From: Planctomycetaceae bacterium
Lineage (GTDB): Bacteria > Planctomycetota > Planctomycetia > Planctomycetales > Planctomycetaceae
Length of the DNA stretch: 40,274 bases
Assembly (NCBI GenBank): GCA_002722955.1
Contig: PBMZ01000094.1
Location: 1-40,274, forward strand
Direction of reading: 5' to 3'
The notes beneath the pieces were generated by a model, which did no database searches, was not told where the DNA came from, and saw nothing but the letters and a program-made list of their open reading frames with translations. Positions 23,453-33,030 of the stretch are shown in pieces; the first letter of the stretch is position 1; each line of letters begins with the position of its first letter. Both the position numbers and the translations under genes were made by a program.

Positions 23453-26419
23453 TCAGTTACGAGGTTGCAAGGGGTTAAATCTAGGAAATCGTTGCAAGAA
23501 ATCCAAGCTCCCCGTGCGAGGTCGCTCAGCACTTTCGGGAACGGGCTCGGGTTTTGACGGCGTTTCTGGCGTGAGAACGGATATCTCCAGGTCGTCAAAA
23601 TGGACCTCACCGAGCCCGTTTAATGCCAATTTCAATCGGAATTCCCCATCTTGGAAGACTTCACGGATGAGGTTGAATTGGTGCCAATCGCGTGGGCGAG
23701 TCCACCTTAAGGCTCCGCGATCTCCAGCGAGGTTGTCAGAAACGGTGACACCTTCAAGACTTGCGGCGATGGGCGAGGTGACTCGGATCAACCCGCGAGC
23801 GAAGACGATCTGACCTCGAGCGATTGGAATTGGCGGAGTCGTCACTGAGACCAACGTCTTGTCGACGAACCGCGGCGCACCGATACCATCGGACTTGGCT
23901 GATGTCGGCGCAGCCAAGAGCCGCATGCAGTAGTTTCGCCGCTCGGGTACCAACGCCAATTCTGCGGTGGCTCGAATTCCGTTGGGCGGCGTCTGTTCGT
24001 GCTGCCAGCCTTCCGAGATCATGCGGTTGACGTCGATGTTCTCAAAGTCGCCCGATTCCAACAGATTCTCGTTCTCCAATGACGTGCGGCCCACCCGAGT
24101 AATCAGGCGATGGTGATCAGGTAGAGTTTGAAAGCTGACCGTGTAGAGGCTCGACGTTGGCGAAGACAGTTGGCTAATGGCCGTCTCCCAGTGCAATCGC
24201 TGTAACAACCGAAGCGATTGCATACAAACTTCGCTCCAGCGGCGGGCTTCGTCGAAGTCGCGTTCGACGTGAAGTCCGATCGTCTGCGGAGCGATATTCG
24301 ACTCGCTGCCTCGAACCTGCGCCCGCCGAAGCGCGGTGTCCGCGTTCTTCAGCGCGGTTGCTGCACCGCTCATCAATTGTGGGCCATTCGCTTGCCGGTA
24401 CCCCAGTTCTGTTAGTTGTTGGTGTACCTGTTGAACTCGCTGAAACTTTGAACGAGCTAACTCGACACAGACAGTCGCACTTTGTTGTTGCAGCCGTTGT
24501 TGCTTCTTCCTCATCCAGCCAATGAATTCCCGATCGCCGGTGATCACGATGGCGGCGGTTTGGTCGAGGCGGTCGAGTGTGATGCGGAGGCCTCCGGCCA
24601 CGTGCTCGCCTCGAAGATTGCGAATCTTTGTTGTTGTGATCAACCAGGCGGAGGCTGTCGTTCCAACTCCAGGGACAACAATCGATGCCCGCTTTGCCAA
24701 CATCGTTCCGGGGACGAACTGGCTGTCTCTTTGCAACCACATCGGCAGTAGCAATCGTCCGTACTCGGTTTGCAAGACGGCGGCTTCTAATCCCAAACTT
24801 CGAGCGACCGCACGAGCCTTCTTGCTGTGATCAGTGCGGCTGAGGCTAAACGAGAGCGGGTCTTTTGCTTGTTTCGCCAATCGGTCGGCACGCTCCTTTC
24901 GGCGAGCCGCTTCGATCAATGATTCCAACTCGATTGGGATCTGATCTTCAGCAGTGCCAGTAGCCAATAGGGGCTGGAGCAACTCAATCTCTAAGTTCAC
25001 TTGGGTAATCGCTAACGCTCGTTCGCGATCTGCAGGAGAGTCTGCGTCGAGTGGCCCAGTCTTCCAATAACCGATGCCTCGATAACCGGCAGCCAAGGCC
25101 GCGTAAACTTGCATGCGAATCTGCTCGGGCTCGATCACGATCGGCGTCTTTTCCGCCCAACGTCTCCAAGCGGTGTCTTCGGGTGTCGGTTCGGTTTGAA
25201 TCCAAGTCCAACGGAAACTTCCCGGCCGCGCCAGCTTTGCCTTCTGAGCAAACCAGTCTCGATACTGCGAGAAGGAAAAGTCGGTATTGAGCATTTGCCG
25301 ACTGATGCCGGTCATATCCAGATGCCGTGAAAAGATCGTTTCCGAACCAGCAACGTCGCCCATCAATGGACGCCGCAGTCGTCGGTCGGCCGCGCGAACT
25401 TGACTGGCCCACGCCACCAGCTCTCTTCGGGCTTCCGGCGGGATCCATGTTCCCATGTACCAAGCCACGATCTGCGAGTGTCGTTGCCCGAATGGCACCA
25501 AGCTGGCGTTGCGGTTTTCACCCTTGTCGTTTGCTGGCGAACGTGGAGGCCTCGCCATTACGTAGAGTTTTCGTTGTGACAGTTGTCGAATCAATTCATC
25601 ATCGTTGGCGTTCGGAACCCAGACAAAGTTGCAATGCATGTCTTTCAGACGGTCCAAGTCCTCGCCGTGAAACGGTGTGATTCGCGGGATCGTCGGAGAG
25701 CCGTCCATCTCGAGCCGGTCCAAGCGAAAACGAATTGGCGACTTGATGTTGTCGGTGCCATCGACTTGGATGATCGGAGTCTTCTCGCTGGGCGAGATGA
25801 CACCCTCGACGTAGAGGTCGTCGATGAAGAACTCGACCGTGCCCGATTTCAACTCGGGGGAATCGATGACGACCGAGGCAACGTAAGGATCGCGTGCATC
25901 GATGACGGTCGGGTGGTATTGATTCCTCAAGCGTCGTAAGCGTTCGGCAAACTGCTTTTCCAACACGGTGGCATTCAGCCGCTGCCACTTGGGTGCGCTT
26001 TGGTAAATGTCACCGCGAACCAACGCACTAAGCACTGCACCCGTTCTCGGATCCTTCTGTCGAGGGAAGACGACTCGCAGTGAAAGTTGGAAGCCATTCC
26101 GCTGCGACCGAAACCAGACCGACCCCTTCAAATCATCAAGAACGCGGCTTGGCGGAATGCGATGCTCGCACTGGATGACTGCATCACTGCTGGAAACATC
26201 GAACTGGAATTGCTCGGACGCCTTGCCACTGTGATAAATGAATCGGTTGCGGCGCTGCTCGAGCCGAGAAATCCGTGACTTGCTGTAGCGTGCATTCCAT
26301 GAAGGAGTATCGCTATCAAAGCCCTCGCGGTGGATGCGCGCAATTGCGGTGTCTTGGCTACCAGATAGGACCACCCAGCATCCGACGGCCATGCTCAAGA
26401 TGGCAAGCCACGCTCTCAT
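23453..26419 (-). CDS. Large secreted protein with a glycosidase-like barrel and CBM-like C-terminus
   Basis: 988 residues. The ATG at 26419 has AAGG 5 bases upstream and gives a signal peptide (MRAWLAILSMAVGCWVVLSG). An N-terminal beta-sandwich (about 25-220) is followed by a central part that looks like a TIM barrel (about 260-520): DRLKDMHCNFVWVPNANDDE, IVAWYMGTWIPPEARRELVA, RWTWIQTEPTPE, and AALAAGYRGIGYWKTGPLD, the last typical of the end of clan-A glycosidase barrels. A helical segment rich in Q and R follows (about 530-760). The C-terminus (about 800-960) resembles a carbohydrate-binding sandwich (LLESGDFENIDV, then GLGEVHFDDLEISVL). No certain catalytic pair can be named. I know of no named family for the whole. 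It may act on a surface polysaccharide. Confidence 0.75.
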   Translation of the reverse strand: MRAWLAILSMAVGCWVVLSGSQDTAIARIHREGFDSDTPSWNARYSKSRISRLEQRRNRFIYHSGKASEQFQFDVSSSDAVIQCEHRIPPSRVLDDLKGSVWFRSQRNGFQLSLRVVFPRQKDPRTGAVLSALVRGDIYQSAPKWQRLNATVLEKQFAERLRRLRNQYHPTVIDARDPYVASVVIDSPELKSGTVEFFIDDLYVEGVISPSEKTPIIQVDGTDNIKSPIRFRLDRLEMDGSPTIPRITPFHGEDLDRLKDMHCNFVWVPNANDDELIRQLSQRKLYVMARPPRSPANDKGENRNASLVPFGQRHSQIVAWYMGTWIPPEARRELVAWASQVRAADRRLRRPLMGDVAGSETIFSRHLDMTGISRQMLNTDFSFSQYRDWFAQKAKLARPGSFRWTWIQTEPTPEDTAWRRWAEKTPIVIEPEQIRMQVYAALAAGYRGIGYWKTGPLDADSPADRERALAITQVNLEIELLQPLLATGTAEDQIPIELESLIEAARRKERADRLAKQAKDPLSFSLSRTDHSKKARAVARSLGLEAAVLQTEYGRLLLPMWLQRDSQFVPGTMLAKRASIVVPGVGTTASAWLITTTKIRNLRGEHVAGGLRITLDRLDQTAAIVITGDREFIGWMRKKQQRLQQQSATVCVELARSKFQRVQQVHQQLTELGYRQANGPQLMSGAATALKNADTALRRAQVRGSESNIAPQTIGLHVERDFDEARRWSEVCMQSLRLLQRLHWETAISQLSSPTSSLYTVSFQTLPDHHRLITRVGRTSLENENLLESGDFENIDVNRMISEGWQHEQTPPNGIRATAELALVPERRNYCMRLLAAPTSAKSDGIGAPRFVDKTLVSVTTPPIPIARGQIVFARGLIRVTSPIAASLEGVTVSDNLAGDRGALRWTRPRDWHQFNLIREVFQDGEFRLKLALNGLGEVHFDDLEISVLTPETPSKPEPVPESAERPRTGSLDFLQRFPRFNPLQPRN

Positions 26420-26950
26420 TCCATCCTTGGATCTCACCGTGGTTGAGTATGGGAACCCAACGCGTAAGCGAGGCACGCTCAAACGCTTCGGGTTACCATG
26501 ACGCGATCTTCCTTGATTTGCGGCACTTTGAACTCATTGAGAACACCGAATTGAGAGTTGCGGCAACCCGCAACTCGGTTTGAACCCCTCATAGTCCACA
26601 AAGCCGGTCCAAATGTACCACCACAACTTTGATTCATGGACATTAGGCGATTCTGTTGGCGGTTGGGCTGGCATTTGGTGATGCCAATCAGCAACATCGT
26701 ACATGAACTTGAGGTCCCTGCATGGAGAAGCAGGCGGCACTCCAGTTCCCCTTGTTAGGGTGGCGGATTGTAAACGGAGATGTTGATTTCGCCAATACCT
26801 GACGTCGCGTGGATGCAACTCGGCCCTCGCCCTGGTGATGTTTCCACAACCTACGAACCAGCCACAGTTTATGACAACCGCACTGGAACCGAGGCCAGTC
26901 GGCACTAAAAATGTTCTGTTTGACAGGCAGAACTTTATGGAGACGACCGC
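26420..26950. other. Divergent intergenic region
   Basis: About 530 bases with no gene I can support. A perfect 9-bp hairpin (GAGTTGCGG-CAAC-CCGCAACTC) lies at 26555-26576. Minus-strand frames here are rich in W, H and C without domain character. The region must hold promoters for the genes on both sides, but I see no convincing pair of boxes. Confidence 0.5.
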
Positions 26951-27232
26951 ATGAGTTTGCCAAGGTTTCCGGATGGAGGCGACAACGAACTTCCACGAGA
27001 ACTCGTGGAACTCGCAAAACAAATCGCCGAACTGCCGGGCCCAGTTCCAAAAGAGCTAGACATCGCGTACAACCGAGTCGTGGATTCCGTCCGTCGCCGA
27101 CGCCGGATTCTCGCCTTGGTCCAAGAAGCACTTGCGCAACTTCGTTTGGACATCAAGTACTTGATGTTCGACCTCGAGGTCACTCGCAAGGAGCGGGACG
27201 AGCTGCGCGAACGCTTGGACTCGATTCAGTAA
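26951..27232 (+). CDS. Small hypothetical protein, coiled-coil-like
   Basis: 93 residues (MSLPRFPDGGDNELPRELVE...). The first 35 are proline-rich and acidic. The middle has RVVDSVRRRRRILALVQEAL, and the C-terminal 35 residues (DIKYLMFDLEVTRKERDELR) have the heptad-like pattern of a helix or coiled coil. GGAG stands 8 bases before the ATG and an intrinsic terminator follows at 27264, so it is a single-gene unit with clear signals. I do not recognise a family. Charged short helical proteins of this kind could be regulators or scaffolds, but nothing shows which. Confidence 0.75.
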   Translation: MSLPRFPDGGDNELPRELVELAKQIAELPGPVPKELDIAYNRVVDSVRRRRRILALVQEALAQLRLDIKYLMFDLEVTRKERDELRERLDSIQ

Positions 27233-27263
27233 ACTTACACGGCGCAAAACCTGAAAATCTTCT

Positions 27264-27296
27264 CACCCCGGTTGATCAATCAACTGGGGTGTTTTT
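27264..27296 (+). terminator. Intrinsic terminator after the 93-residue gene
   Basis: CACCCCGGTTGA-TCAA-TCAACTGGGGTG forms a 12-bp stem with one mismatch and is followed by TTTTT. It lies 31 bases after the stop codon. It leaves only 11 bases before the next start, so the next gene may rely on read-through or its own promoter. Confidence 0.85.
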
Positions 27297-27307
27297 ATTG
27301 TTGAACC

Positions 27308-28315
27308 ATGTTTCAAAAGTACTTACTCGTTTGGCTCAGTCTGCTTTCTCTCGTGGCTTGGTTATGGCCGCACCATTTTAGCAGTGTGCCCGATCCGTTC
27401 GCGTTGTCGGGGGCCTACCTTCAGTACTTGTTCGCGACGACGATGTTTGTCATTGGTTCGTTGTTGCCACTGGACGAGGTACGACAGGTATTTCGCCGTT
27501 GGCCGACAGTTCTGGGCGGCACCGCTATTCAATACGTGTCGATGCCGACGCTTGCCTTTCTTATCGGCAAGGTCTTCGGGCTCGAGCGTGATCTGATGCT
27601 GGGGCTGATCTTGGTTGGCTGTGTTCCAGGAGCCATGGCCTCGAACGTGTTGACGCTAACCGCTCGCGGCAACATCAGCTATTCCGTCAGCTTGACGACT
27701 TCAGCGACACTGCTTTCACCGTTGATCGTACCAGTCGCGCTTTACTTGACGCTGCAAGAAACCGGCGTCGACTCGATGGCACTGGCGAAGAAATCGTTCT
27801 TCATTTTGCTGGCACAAGTCGTCGGCCCCGTCGTCTTCGGATTCTTGATTGCCTTGGCCTGGGACAAGTTCAAGCGATTCATGACGCAATACGGTCCCAT
27901 CTTTGCGAACATGACGATCCTTTGGATCATTGCCTTCGTCGTCAACAAGAACTATTCGACATTTACCACGGCGGGATTCTCGCTTTATGCAGCCTTGCTT
28001 CTGGTCAACATCGGTGGTTACTCGGCCGGTTTCTTGGGTGGTGGAATGCTGAGGCTCTCGCCGGGGATGAAAAGAGCGCTGACGTTGGAAATTGGAATGC
28101 AGAACGCGGGCTTGGGCGTCGTGTTGGCGGGGCAACTGTTCAAGGACCAGGCACAAGTCGGCATTCCCGCGGCACTTTACACGTTTGGGTGTATGTTGAC
28201 GGGGACTGTGTTAGCACAATTTTTTGCTTACCGAACGGCGGACGAGTCCGCTTTTGACTCGACCGGCGAAAATTCCGCCGCGTCAGAGCCAACTGAATCG
28301 ACAAACTCTACGTAA
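27308..28315 (+). CDS. Bile acid:sodium symporter (BASS/SBF) family transporter
   Basis: 335 residues with about nine to ten membrane segments. The family signatures are GCVPGAMASNVLTLTARGN, with the conserved sodium-site loop after helix 4, and EIGMQNAGLGVVLAGQLF, the helix 9 crossover motif. Such secondary transporters take up organic anions with sodium at the inner membrane. The substrate in bacteria is often pantoate, pyruvate-type acids or unknown. The C-terminal 30 residues are low-complexity S, E and T. No Shine-Dalgarno site is evident. A second hairpin at 28355 follows the stop. Confidence 0.92.
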   Translation: MFQKYLLVWLSLLSLVAWLWPHHFSSVPDPFALSGAYLQYLFATTMFVIGSLLPLDEVRQVFRRWPTVLGGTAIQYVSMPTLAFLIGKVFGLERDLMLGLILVGCVPGAMASNVLTLTARGNISYSVSLTTSATLLSPLIVPVALYLTLQETGVDSMALAKKSFFILLAQVVGPVVFGFLIALAWDKFKRFMTQYGPIFANMTILWIIAFVVNKNYSTFTTAGFSLYAALLLVNIGGYSAGFLGGGMLRLSPGMKRALTLEIGMQNAGLGVVLAGQLFKDQAQVGIPAALYTFGCMLTGTVLAQFFAYRTADESAFDSTGENSAASEPTESTNST

Positions 28316-28354
28316 ACTGTTGAGAGTACTGTTGTTTCGACTATCGAGCAGATT

Positions 28355-28387
28355 AGAAGCCCGGCTTTTCAGCAAAGTCGGGCTTCT
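28355..28387 (+). terminator. Hairpin after the BASS transporter gene
   Basis: AGAAGCCCG-GCTTT-TCAGC-AAAGT-CGGGCTTCT forms a strong stem of 14 pairs. It is followed by TCAACT and not by a T-run, so termination may be weak or factor-aided. Confidence 0.6.
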
Positions 28388-28503
28388 TCAACTGCGAAAC
28401 CGTGCTGATTTGAGCATCTCGCGTTCAAATAGAAGTTCAAGTTCATTAAGCTTGATGTTCTTTCCCTCAACATTGTTTGTTCCAAAGATCGAGTACCCAC
28501 AAG

Positions 28504-31500
28504 ATGGCCAGCGACGAAGCAGACCGGGATCCGGAAGTCAACGACCAGAACGAGGCGCCCGAAGAGAACATCGAATCCGCGGACCAGGGACGAGAAACTG
28601 GCAGCGCCGATGAAGTGACGCCCGAGTCGGATGCCAACGCGCCAGAAGGTGCTGCGGAATCCAGTGAAACCAACGACGCCGAAGCGGCCAGCGAAGGCGA
28701 CGCTGCTGACAGTGAAGGCAATGCCGACGGTGGCGGCGAAGGTGAAGGCGGCGGCGAAGACGATCTGCCCGAATTTGAACCGTTGACCCCCGAATTGCTC
28801 GAAGACGAAGCCATCCGTGGCGATTTCATGTTGCGGTGGGCGATCATCTTGTTGGCGTTATTGTTCGGCTGTCGACAAGTTTCCGAAACAACAACGCTCG
28901 TCCATACAAAGACCGGGCAGTATTTGATGGATAACGGATTCTTGCCGCCTGCCAAGGACGTGTTTTCTTACACGGCGTCGGACCACGCGTGGGCGAATCC
29001 CAGCTGGTTGTTCGATGTCGTCTCTGCCGGCGTGTACTCGATTCGTGGCGACATGGCGTTCTCGATCTTTACCGCTCTGGTTGCCGGGATCATTTTCTGG
29101 TTGATGAGTGTGACAAGCCGTCCAGGCGTCTCGACGTGGCTTAGTTCGGGACTGGCTGGTGTTGCGCTGTTAGGCTGTTTTCCGCAGTTCTCGGCCAACC
29201 CCGAAATCATCACTTTGTTGGGAGTCGCGCTGACGCTATGGGCCATCTATGGCTGGTCGCACGGGGCCCCGATCAAACAACTTTACGCGCTGATCCCGAT
29301 CTTCTTGCTTTGGGGAAATCTAGACAACCGAGCGTTCCTGGGAGGCCTATTGATCCTACTTTACGCCGTCGGCGAAACATTCGGCGAGCAAGTGGGGATG
29401 CCGGGCGTCTTGGGTGCAGAGAAACGAAAGAAGCTTTGGACTGTTACCGGAGCGTGCTTGGTCGCTTTGTGCTTGAATCCGAATCCGGTCGCTGCGTTGA
29501 CGGCGCCGCTGACTCTGTACATGACCGAATACCCAATTTGGCGAGACTACCACGCGATCACGCCGGACGCGACGGAGCTGCAGAACTTTGCTGTGTTTAG
29601 CAATGTGTTCTTCCAAAACATCAGCTTGCCGGCCATTTGTGGGCTGTCCGCTTTAGTTGCCGGTGGAGCTTGCTTGGGCGTCAATCGTGACAAGCTTGAG
29701 TTCTCGCATGTGTTGGTCTTTACGGCGTTTACGATCTTGGCATTGGCGACAAGCCATGAGTTGGCGGCTGCCAGCATCGTGGCCGTTGTCCTCGGCAGCG
29801 TGAATGCTCAGGCCTGGTATCAAGACAATTGCTCGCAAGAGTATAAGGTCGAGACCAAGGAACTCTTGATTTCTCGAGGCGGCCGCGTTTTGACCGTGAT
29901 CGGCTTTTTCGCGTTGGCCTTCTTTGCCGTCAACGGTTGGATTACTCAGCGCGGTAACACTCAGATTGGGCTGGGATTCACAGCTCGGATGAAGTCGGAT
30001 TTGGAATCGCTCGAGAAGCAGTTGGCTGACCAAGTCGACGAGAATCCTTACAACTTTAGTTTAGGCCAAGGTGATCAATTCATTTGGATTGGCAAGAAAG
30101 TTTTCTGCGACAACCGTGTGGCTTTGTACGCCGGCAGCGGTGATGGCAACATCATCATGCTTCACGATCAAGCCCGCCGCTCACTCAGGCAACGCCGCCA
30201 AGTTGCTCCCTCGATGATTGCGGACCCCAAGACCAAATGGGCCGGCGACGCAAAGCTTTGGAAGGCAACTTTCGATCGCTTCAAGGTCACCCACGTCGTG
30301 CCTCGCATGGGTGGCGCGAACCCCGACTATGTCACTTACTACGACTTGTTGACATCACCGAATTGGATTCTGACCAGTCTCGGATCCGCAGGCGCGGTGT
30401 TTTATCGAGATTCATTAACGAACGCTTCGGTGAGGTCGTTCGTCTCGAAGAACGAAGTTGATTACATCGAATCGGCGTTTCAAACGGAAACGAAACCGCC
30501 AGTGCCAAGAGTCGATTGGCCTCGCGAACCGAACGTGTATCAAAAATTCTTGGGCTTCAACAACCAACCAATGATGAGCGAAGTCCAGGAAGCTCGCCAC
30601 TTGATCAATCATGTCGAGCGAGCGACGGCCGGCCAATTCCGTTTGTCGCCAACTGTCGGCTTCGCCATGATCCACTTGGCCATTCGTCGAGCCAACGAGG
30701 CACTGGCGAAATCGTTCGACATCGCCGACGCGTACCGATTGCTGGCACGATCGTACACGTTGTTGTCGACGTTGGAGCAACAGTTGATTGGCCCGAGTGA
30801 CTCGGCACTGAAACGCCTGCGTTGGTATCAGTCGGTTAATTGCTATCACCAAGCATTGATTCTCGAGCCCGAAGATGCAGAGACTCACTACGTTCTATCT
30901 CGCAAGCTGCTGCAATCACAAAAGTTGGACGTTGGACTCCGCGAGATTGAGTTGTTCTTGGAACATAGCGCGAAAGCGGGCTTGGATGAAGAGATTGCCA
31001 AGCAATTGAATCAGCGCTGCATTCAAGAGAAGGCTCAGTTGACGAAGGAACTGCAAGGTTTTCAGCGGTCGATCCAGCAAGCTCAAAAGAACCAAGAAGA
31101 CGCCGTTGCCTTGGCACAGCACTGTTACCAGTCCGGCTATCTCTTGGAAGCCAAGAAGATCTTGGACGAGAACCAAATCATCGTCACGCAGAATCCCACA
31201 GCGCAGGCTTTGGAAGCGCTTGTCTTGATGGAATCCGGTCGAGCTCAAGAGGCGGTCGATCGGTTTCAGCGTTTTGAATCAGCGGGCCCCGCTTTGGGAT
31301 TGAATGACTGGCAAACTCCCGCCGCCTGGGCAGTTCTTGCGACTGGTGATTATGACCACGCGATCAAGCTTTGGAACACTCAACTGAAGTCGCGCGAGCA
31401 GCGGCAAGTCACCCAGGTCTTGCAGACGATACCACTGAAGTTGCCGGTTTCCATGTTGGGCCAAGGCCGCGACCTCTGGCCGACAACTCAAACGGCAACC

Positions 31501-31860
31501 GTTGCCAATACGTTGTTTGAGCATCGCAATTATGCGGCCACATTGAATTGGCACATTGGCTTGAGTTACCTCGAGTCAGGACGCATCAAAAGTGCTCAGG
31601 CCGCATTGGAAACTTCGCTGGAATTGGAACCAGACACCATGATGCGGCCCATCATTGCGTTTTACCTGACTCAGATCACCGACAAGCTGGTGGATGCCAT
31701 CAGCCCCAACGACATGATTCCGGTTTCGCCCGACATGTTCTTGGGCAATGAGTCAGAAGGCAGCGAGACGCCGGAGGAAGCAAAACCGAAAGAGCCGAAG
31801 GCAGAAGAAGCCGATGCCAACGCCTCGTCAAACACCGCTGAGTCTAAGCCGCAAGAGTAG
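28504..31860 (+). CDS. Multi-pass membrane protein with TPR tail (GT-C-like)
   Basis: 1118 residues from the ATG at 28504; a TTG start at 28477 is less likely. Residues 1-95 are acidic and disordered (E, D, A, S, G), without a signal peptide. From about 109 follow around ten membrane segments (MLRWAIILLALLFGCRQVS, then YALIPIFLLWGNLDNRAFL, VLTVIGFFALAFFAVNGWI). The loop after TM1 (DVFSYTASDHAWANPSWLFD) resembles the first periplasmic loop of GT-C glycosyltransferases, which use polyprenyl-linked sugars. Then come an extracytoplasmic domain of about 250 residues and TPR-like repeats (about 778-1060: NCYHQALILEPEDAETHYVL, then HIGLSYLESGRIKSAQAALE). The C-terminus is again acidic (PEEAKPKEPKAEEADA). 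I infer membrane glycan or protein assembly; the family is not certain. Confidence 0.75.
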   Translation: MASDEADRDPEVNDQNEAPEENIESADQGRETGSADEVTPESDANAPEGAAESSETNDAEAASEGDAADSEGNADGGGEGEGGGEDDLPEFEPLTPELLEDEAIRGDFMLRWAIILLALLFGCRQVSETTTLVHTKTGQYLMDNGFLPPAKDVFSYTASDHAWANPSWLFDVVSAGVYSIRGDMAFSIFTALVAGIIFWLMSVTSRPGVSTWLSSGLAGVALLGCFPQFSANPEIITLLGVALTLWAIYGWSHGAPIKQLYALIPIFLLWGNLDNRAFLGGLLILLYAVGETFGEQVGMPGVLGAEKRKKLWTVTGACLVALCLNPNPVAALTAPLTLYMTEYPIWRDYHAITPDATELQNFAVFSNVFFQNISLPAICGLSALVAGGACLGVNRDKLEFSHVLVFTAFTILALATSHELAAASIVAVVLGSVNAQAWYQDNCSQEYKVETKELLISRGGRVLTVIGFFALAFFAVNGWITQRGNTQIGLGFTARMKSDLESLEKQLADQVDENPYNFSLGQGDQFIWIGKKVFCDNRVALYAGSGDGNIIMLHDQARRSLRQRRQVAPSMIADPKTKWAGDAKLWKATFDRFKVTHVVPRMGGANPDYVTYYDLLTSPNWILTSLGSAGAVFYRDSLTNASVRSFVSKNEVDYIESAFQTETKPPVPRVDWPREPNVYQKFLGFNNQPMMSEVQEARHLINHVERATAGQFRLSPTVGFAMIHLAIRRANEALAKSFDIADAYRLLARSYTLLSTLEQQLIGPSDSALKRLRWYQSVNCYHQALILEPEDAETHYVLSRKLLQSQKLDVGLREIELFLEHSAKAGLDEEIAKQLNQRCIQEKAQLTKELQGFQRSIQQAQKNQEDAVALAQHCYQSGYLLEAKKILDENQIIVTQNPTAQALEALVLMESGRAQEAVDRFQRFESAGPALGLNDWQTPAAWAVLATGDYDHAIKLWNTQLKSREQRQVTQVLQTIPLKLPVSMLGQGRDLWPTTQTATVANTLFEHRNYAATLNWHIGLSYLESGRIKSAQAALETSLELEPDTMMRPIIAFYLTQITDKLVDAISPNDMIPVSPDMFLGNESEGSETPEEAKPKEPKAEEADANASSNTAESKPQE

Positions 31861-32045
31861 TGTCAGAACCTCGCCTGTTCGAAGACGCTGTCGCATTGAG
31901 TTGCCGTTCAGCTGAAAGAGGCCCACGAATTCAAGGCGACCACGAATTGAATTAGAAATTCTTTTCGGCGGCTGGAAGCCACTGCTATGAACGTGGTAAG
32001 CTCGCGAAGCTTGCACTTCCAAGAACGACAACAGGAGAAGACCTT

Positions 32046-32975
32046 ATGCGCCTTTCGATTTCACTCGTCTTAACCACGATCGTGTTGCTTCAAGCTTCTG
32101 GGTTAATTGCAGGGGACGTAAAACATTCGTTCCTCGGAGTGGGCAAGGCCAACAAAGCAGTCATCGTCGGTGAAGACAACAAGGTTCAGTGGAAATTCAA
32201 CATGCCCGCCAGTGATGGCTGGGTCTTGCCGAATGGCAATGTGTTGTTGGCGTTGTACGGAACCAAAGGATTCCCCAATGGCGGTATTGTCGAGGTCGAG
32301 CGAAAGTCGAAGAAGATCGTCTTTCAATATGTTGCGAAGCAGAAAGAGACCAGCACTGTTCAGCCGTTGCCTGATGGCAAGTACCTGCTTGCGGAACTTG
32401 GTCCGGAACCGAAAGCCTTGGTGATCAATCGCGACGGCAAAGTCGTTAAGTCGACACCGCTGGCTTGTCAGAAACAGAGCTTTCATATGCAAACGCGAAT
32501 GCTGCGGATGCTGCCAAACGGAAACTATATCGCGCCGCACCTGTTGGACTTTGCCGTCAAGGAATACGACCCCGATACGGGAAAGGTGTTGCGGACATTT
32601 CCAACCGATGACCGTGGCCGCGCAAAACGAGATTGGCCATTCACAGCGATTCGCTTGGCCGATGGCAATACTCTGATTGCTTGCACGAATGGCAACCGCC
32701 TTATCGAAGTCGACGCAAAGGGCAAGATTGTGTGGAGCGTCGATGACAACGATTTGGGCGAGGAACTGTTTGACGACGCTTGCGGAGCCCAACGCTTGCC
32801 GAACGGCAACACCGTGGTGACCAGCTATCACGCCAAGGGTGATTCCGTCAAATTGTTCGAGGTGACTCGCGACAAGAAAGTTGTCTGGAAGTACTCGGGC
32901 ATGAAGGCCGGCTTTCATCACTTCCAAATTCTGACAACGAACGGTCAGCCGCAGAAGGACAACACTTGGAAGTAA
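32046..32975 (+). CDS. Secreted beta-propeller protein, PQQ/arylsulfotransferase-like
   Basis: 309 residues. A signal peptide is clear (MRLSISLVLTTIVLLQASG, cut near residue 23). AGGAG stands 8 bases before the ATG. The chain has about six propeller-type repeats, each with a D/E-x-x-GKxxW/F or LPNGNxL motif: GWVLPNGNVLLAL, RMLPNGNYIAPHL, RLADGNTLIACTNG, EVDAKGKIVWSVDD, RLPNGNTVVTSYHA and EVTRDKKVVWKYSG. This resembles the PQQ-like and ASST-type propellers that are common in Planctomycetes. No active-site His for sulfotransfer can be assigned with confidence. It stands alone, 185 bases after the GT-C-like gene. A binding or scaffold role is as likely as an enzymatic one. Confidence 0.85.
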   Translation: MRLSISLVLTTIVLLQASGLIAGDVKHSFLGVGKANKAVIVGEDNKVQWKFNMPASDGWVLPNGNVLLALYGTKGFPNGGIVEVERKSKKIVFQYVAKQKETSTVQPLPDGKYLLAELGPEPKALVINRDGKVVKSTPLACQKQSFHMQTRMLRMLPNGNYIAPHLLDFAVKEYDPDTGKVLRTFPTDDRGRAKRDWPFTAIRLADGNTLIACTNGNRLIEVDAKGKIVWSVDDNDLGEELFDDACGAQRLPNGNTVVTSYHAKGDSVKLFEVTRDKKVVWKYSGMKAGFHHFQILTTNGQPQKDNTWK

Positions 32976-33030
32976 GTGCAGTGGGGCTAGCAGGGGGCTT
33001 AGTTTGCGTATTCGTTGCCTTCACTCGAGC

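Noticed and set aside
26534..27022. 162-codon minus-strand frame
   Set aside because: It overlaps the well-supported 93-residue gene and has no domain pattern.
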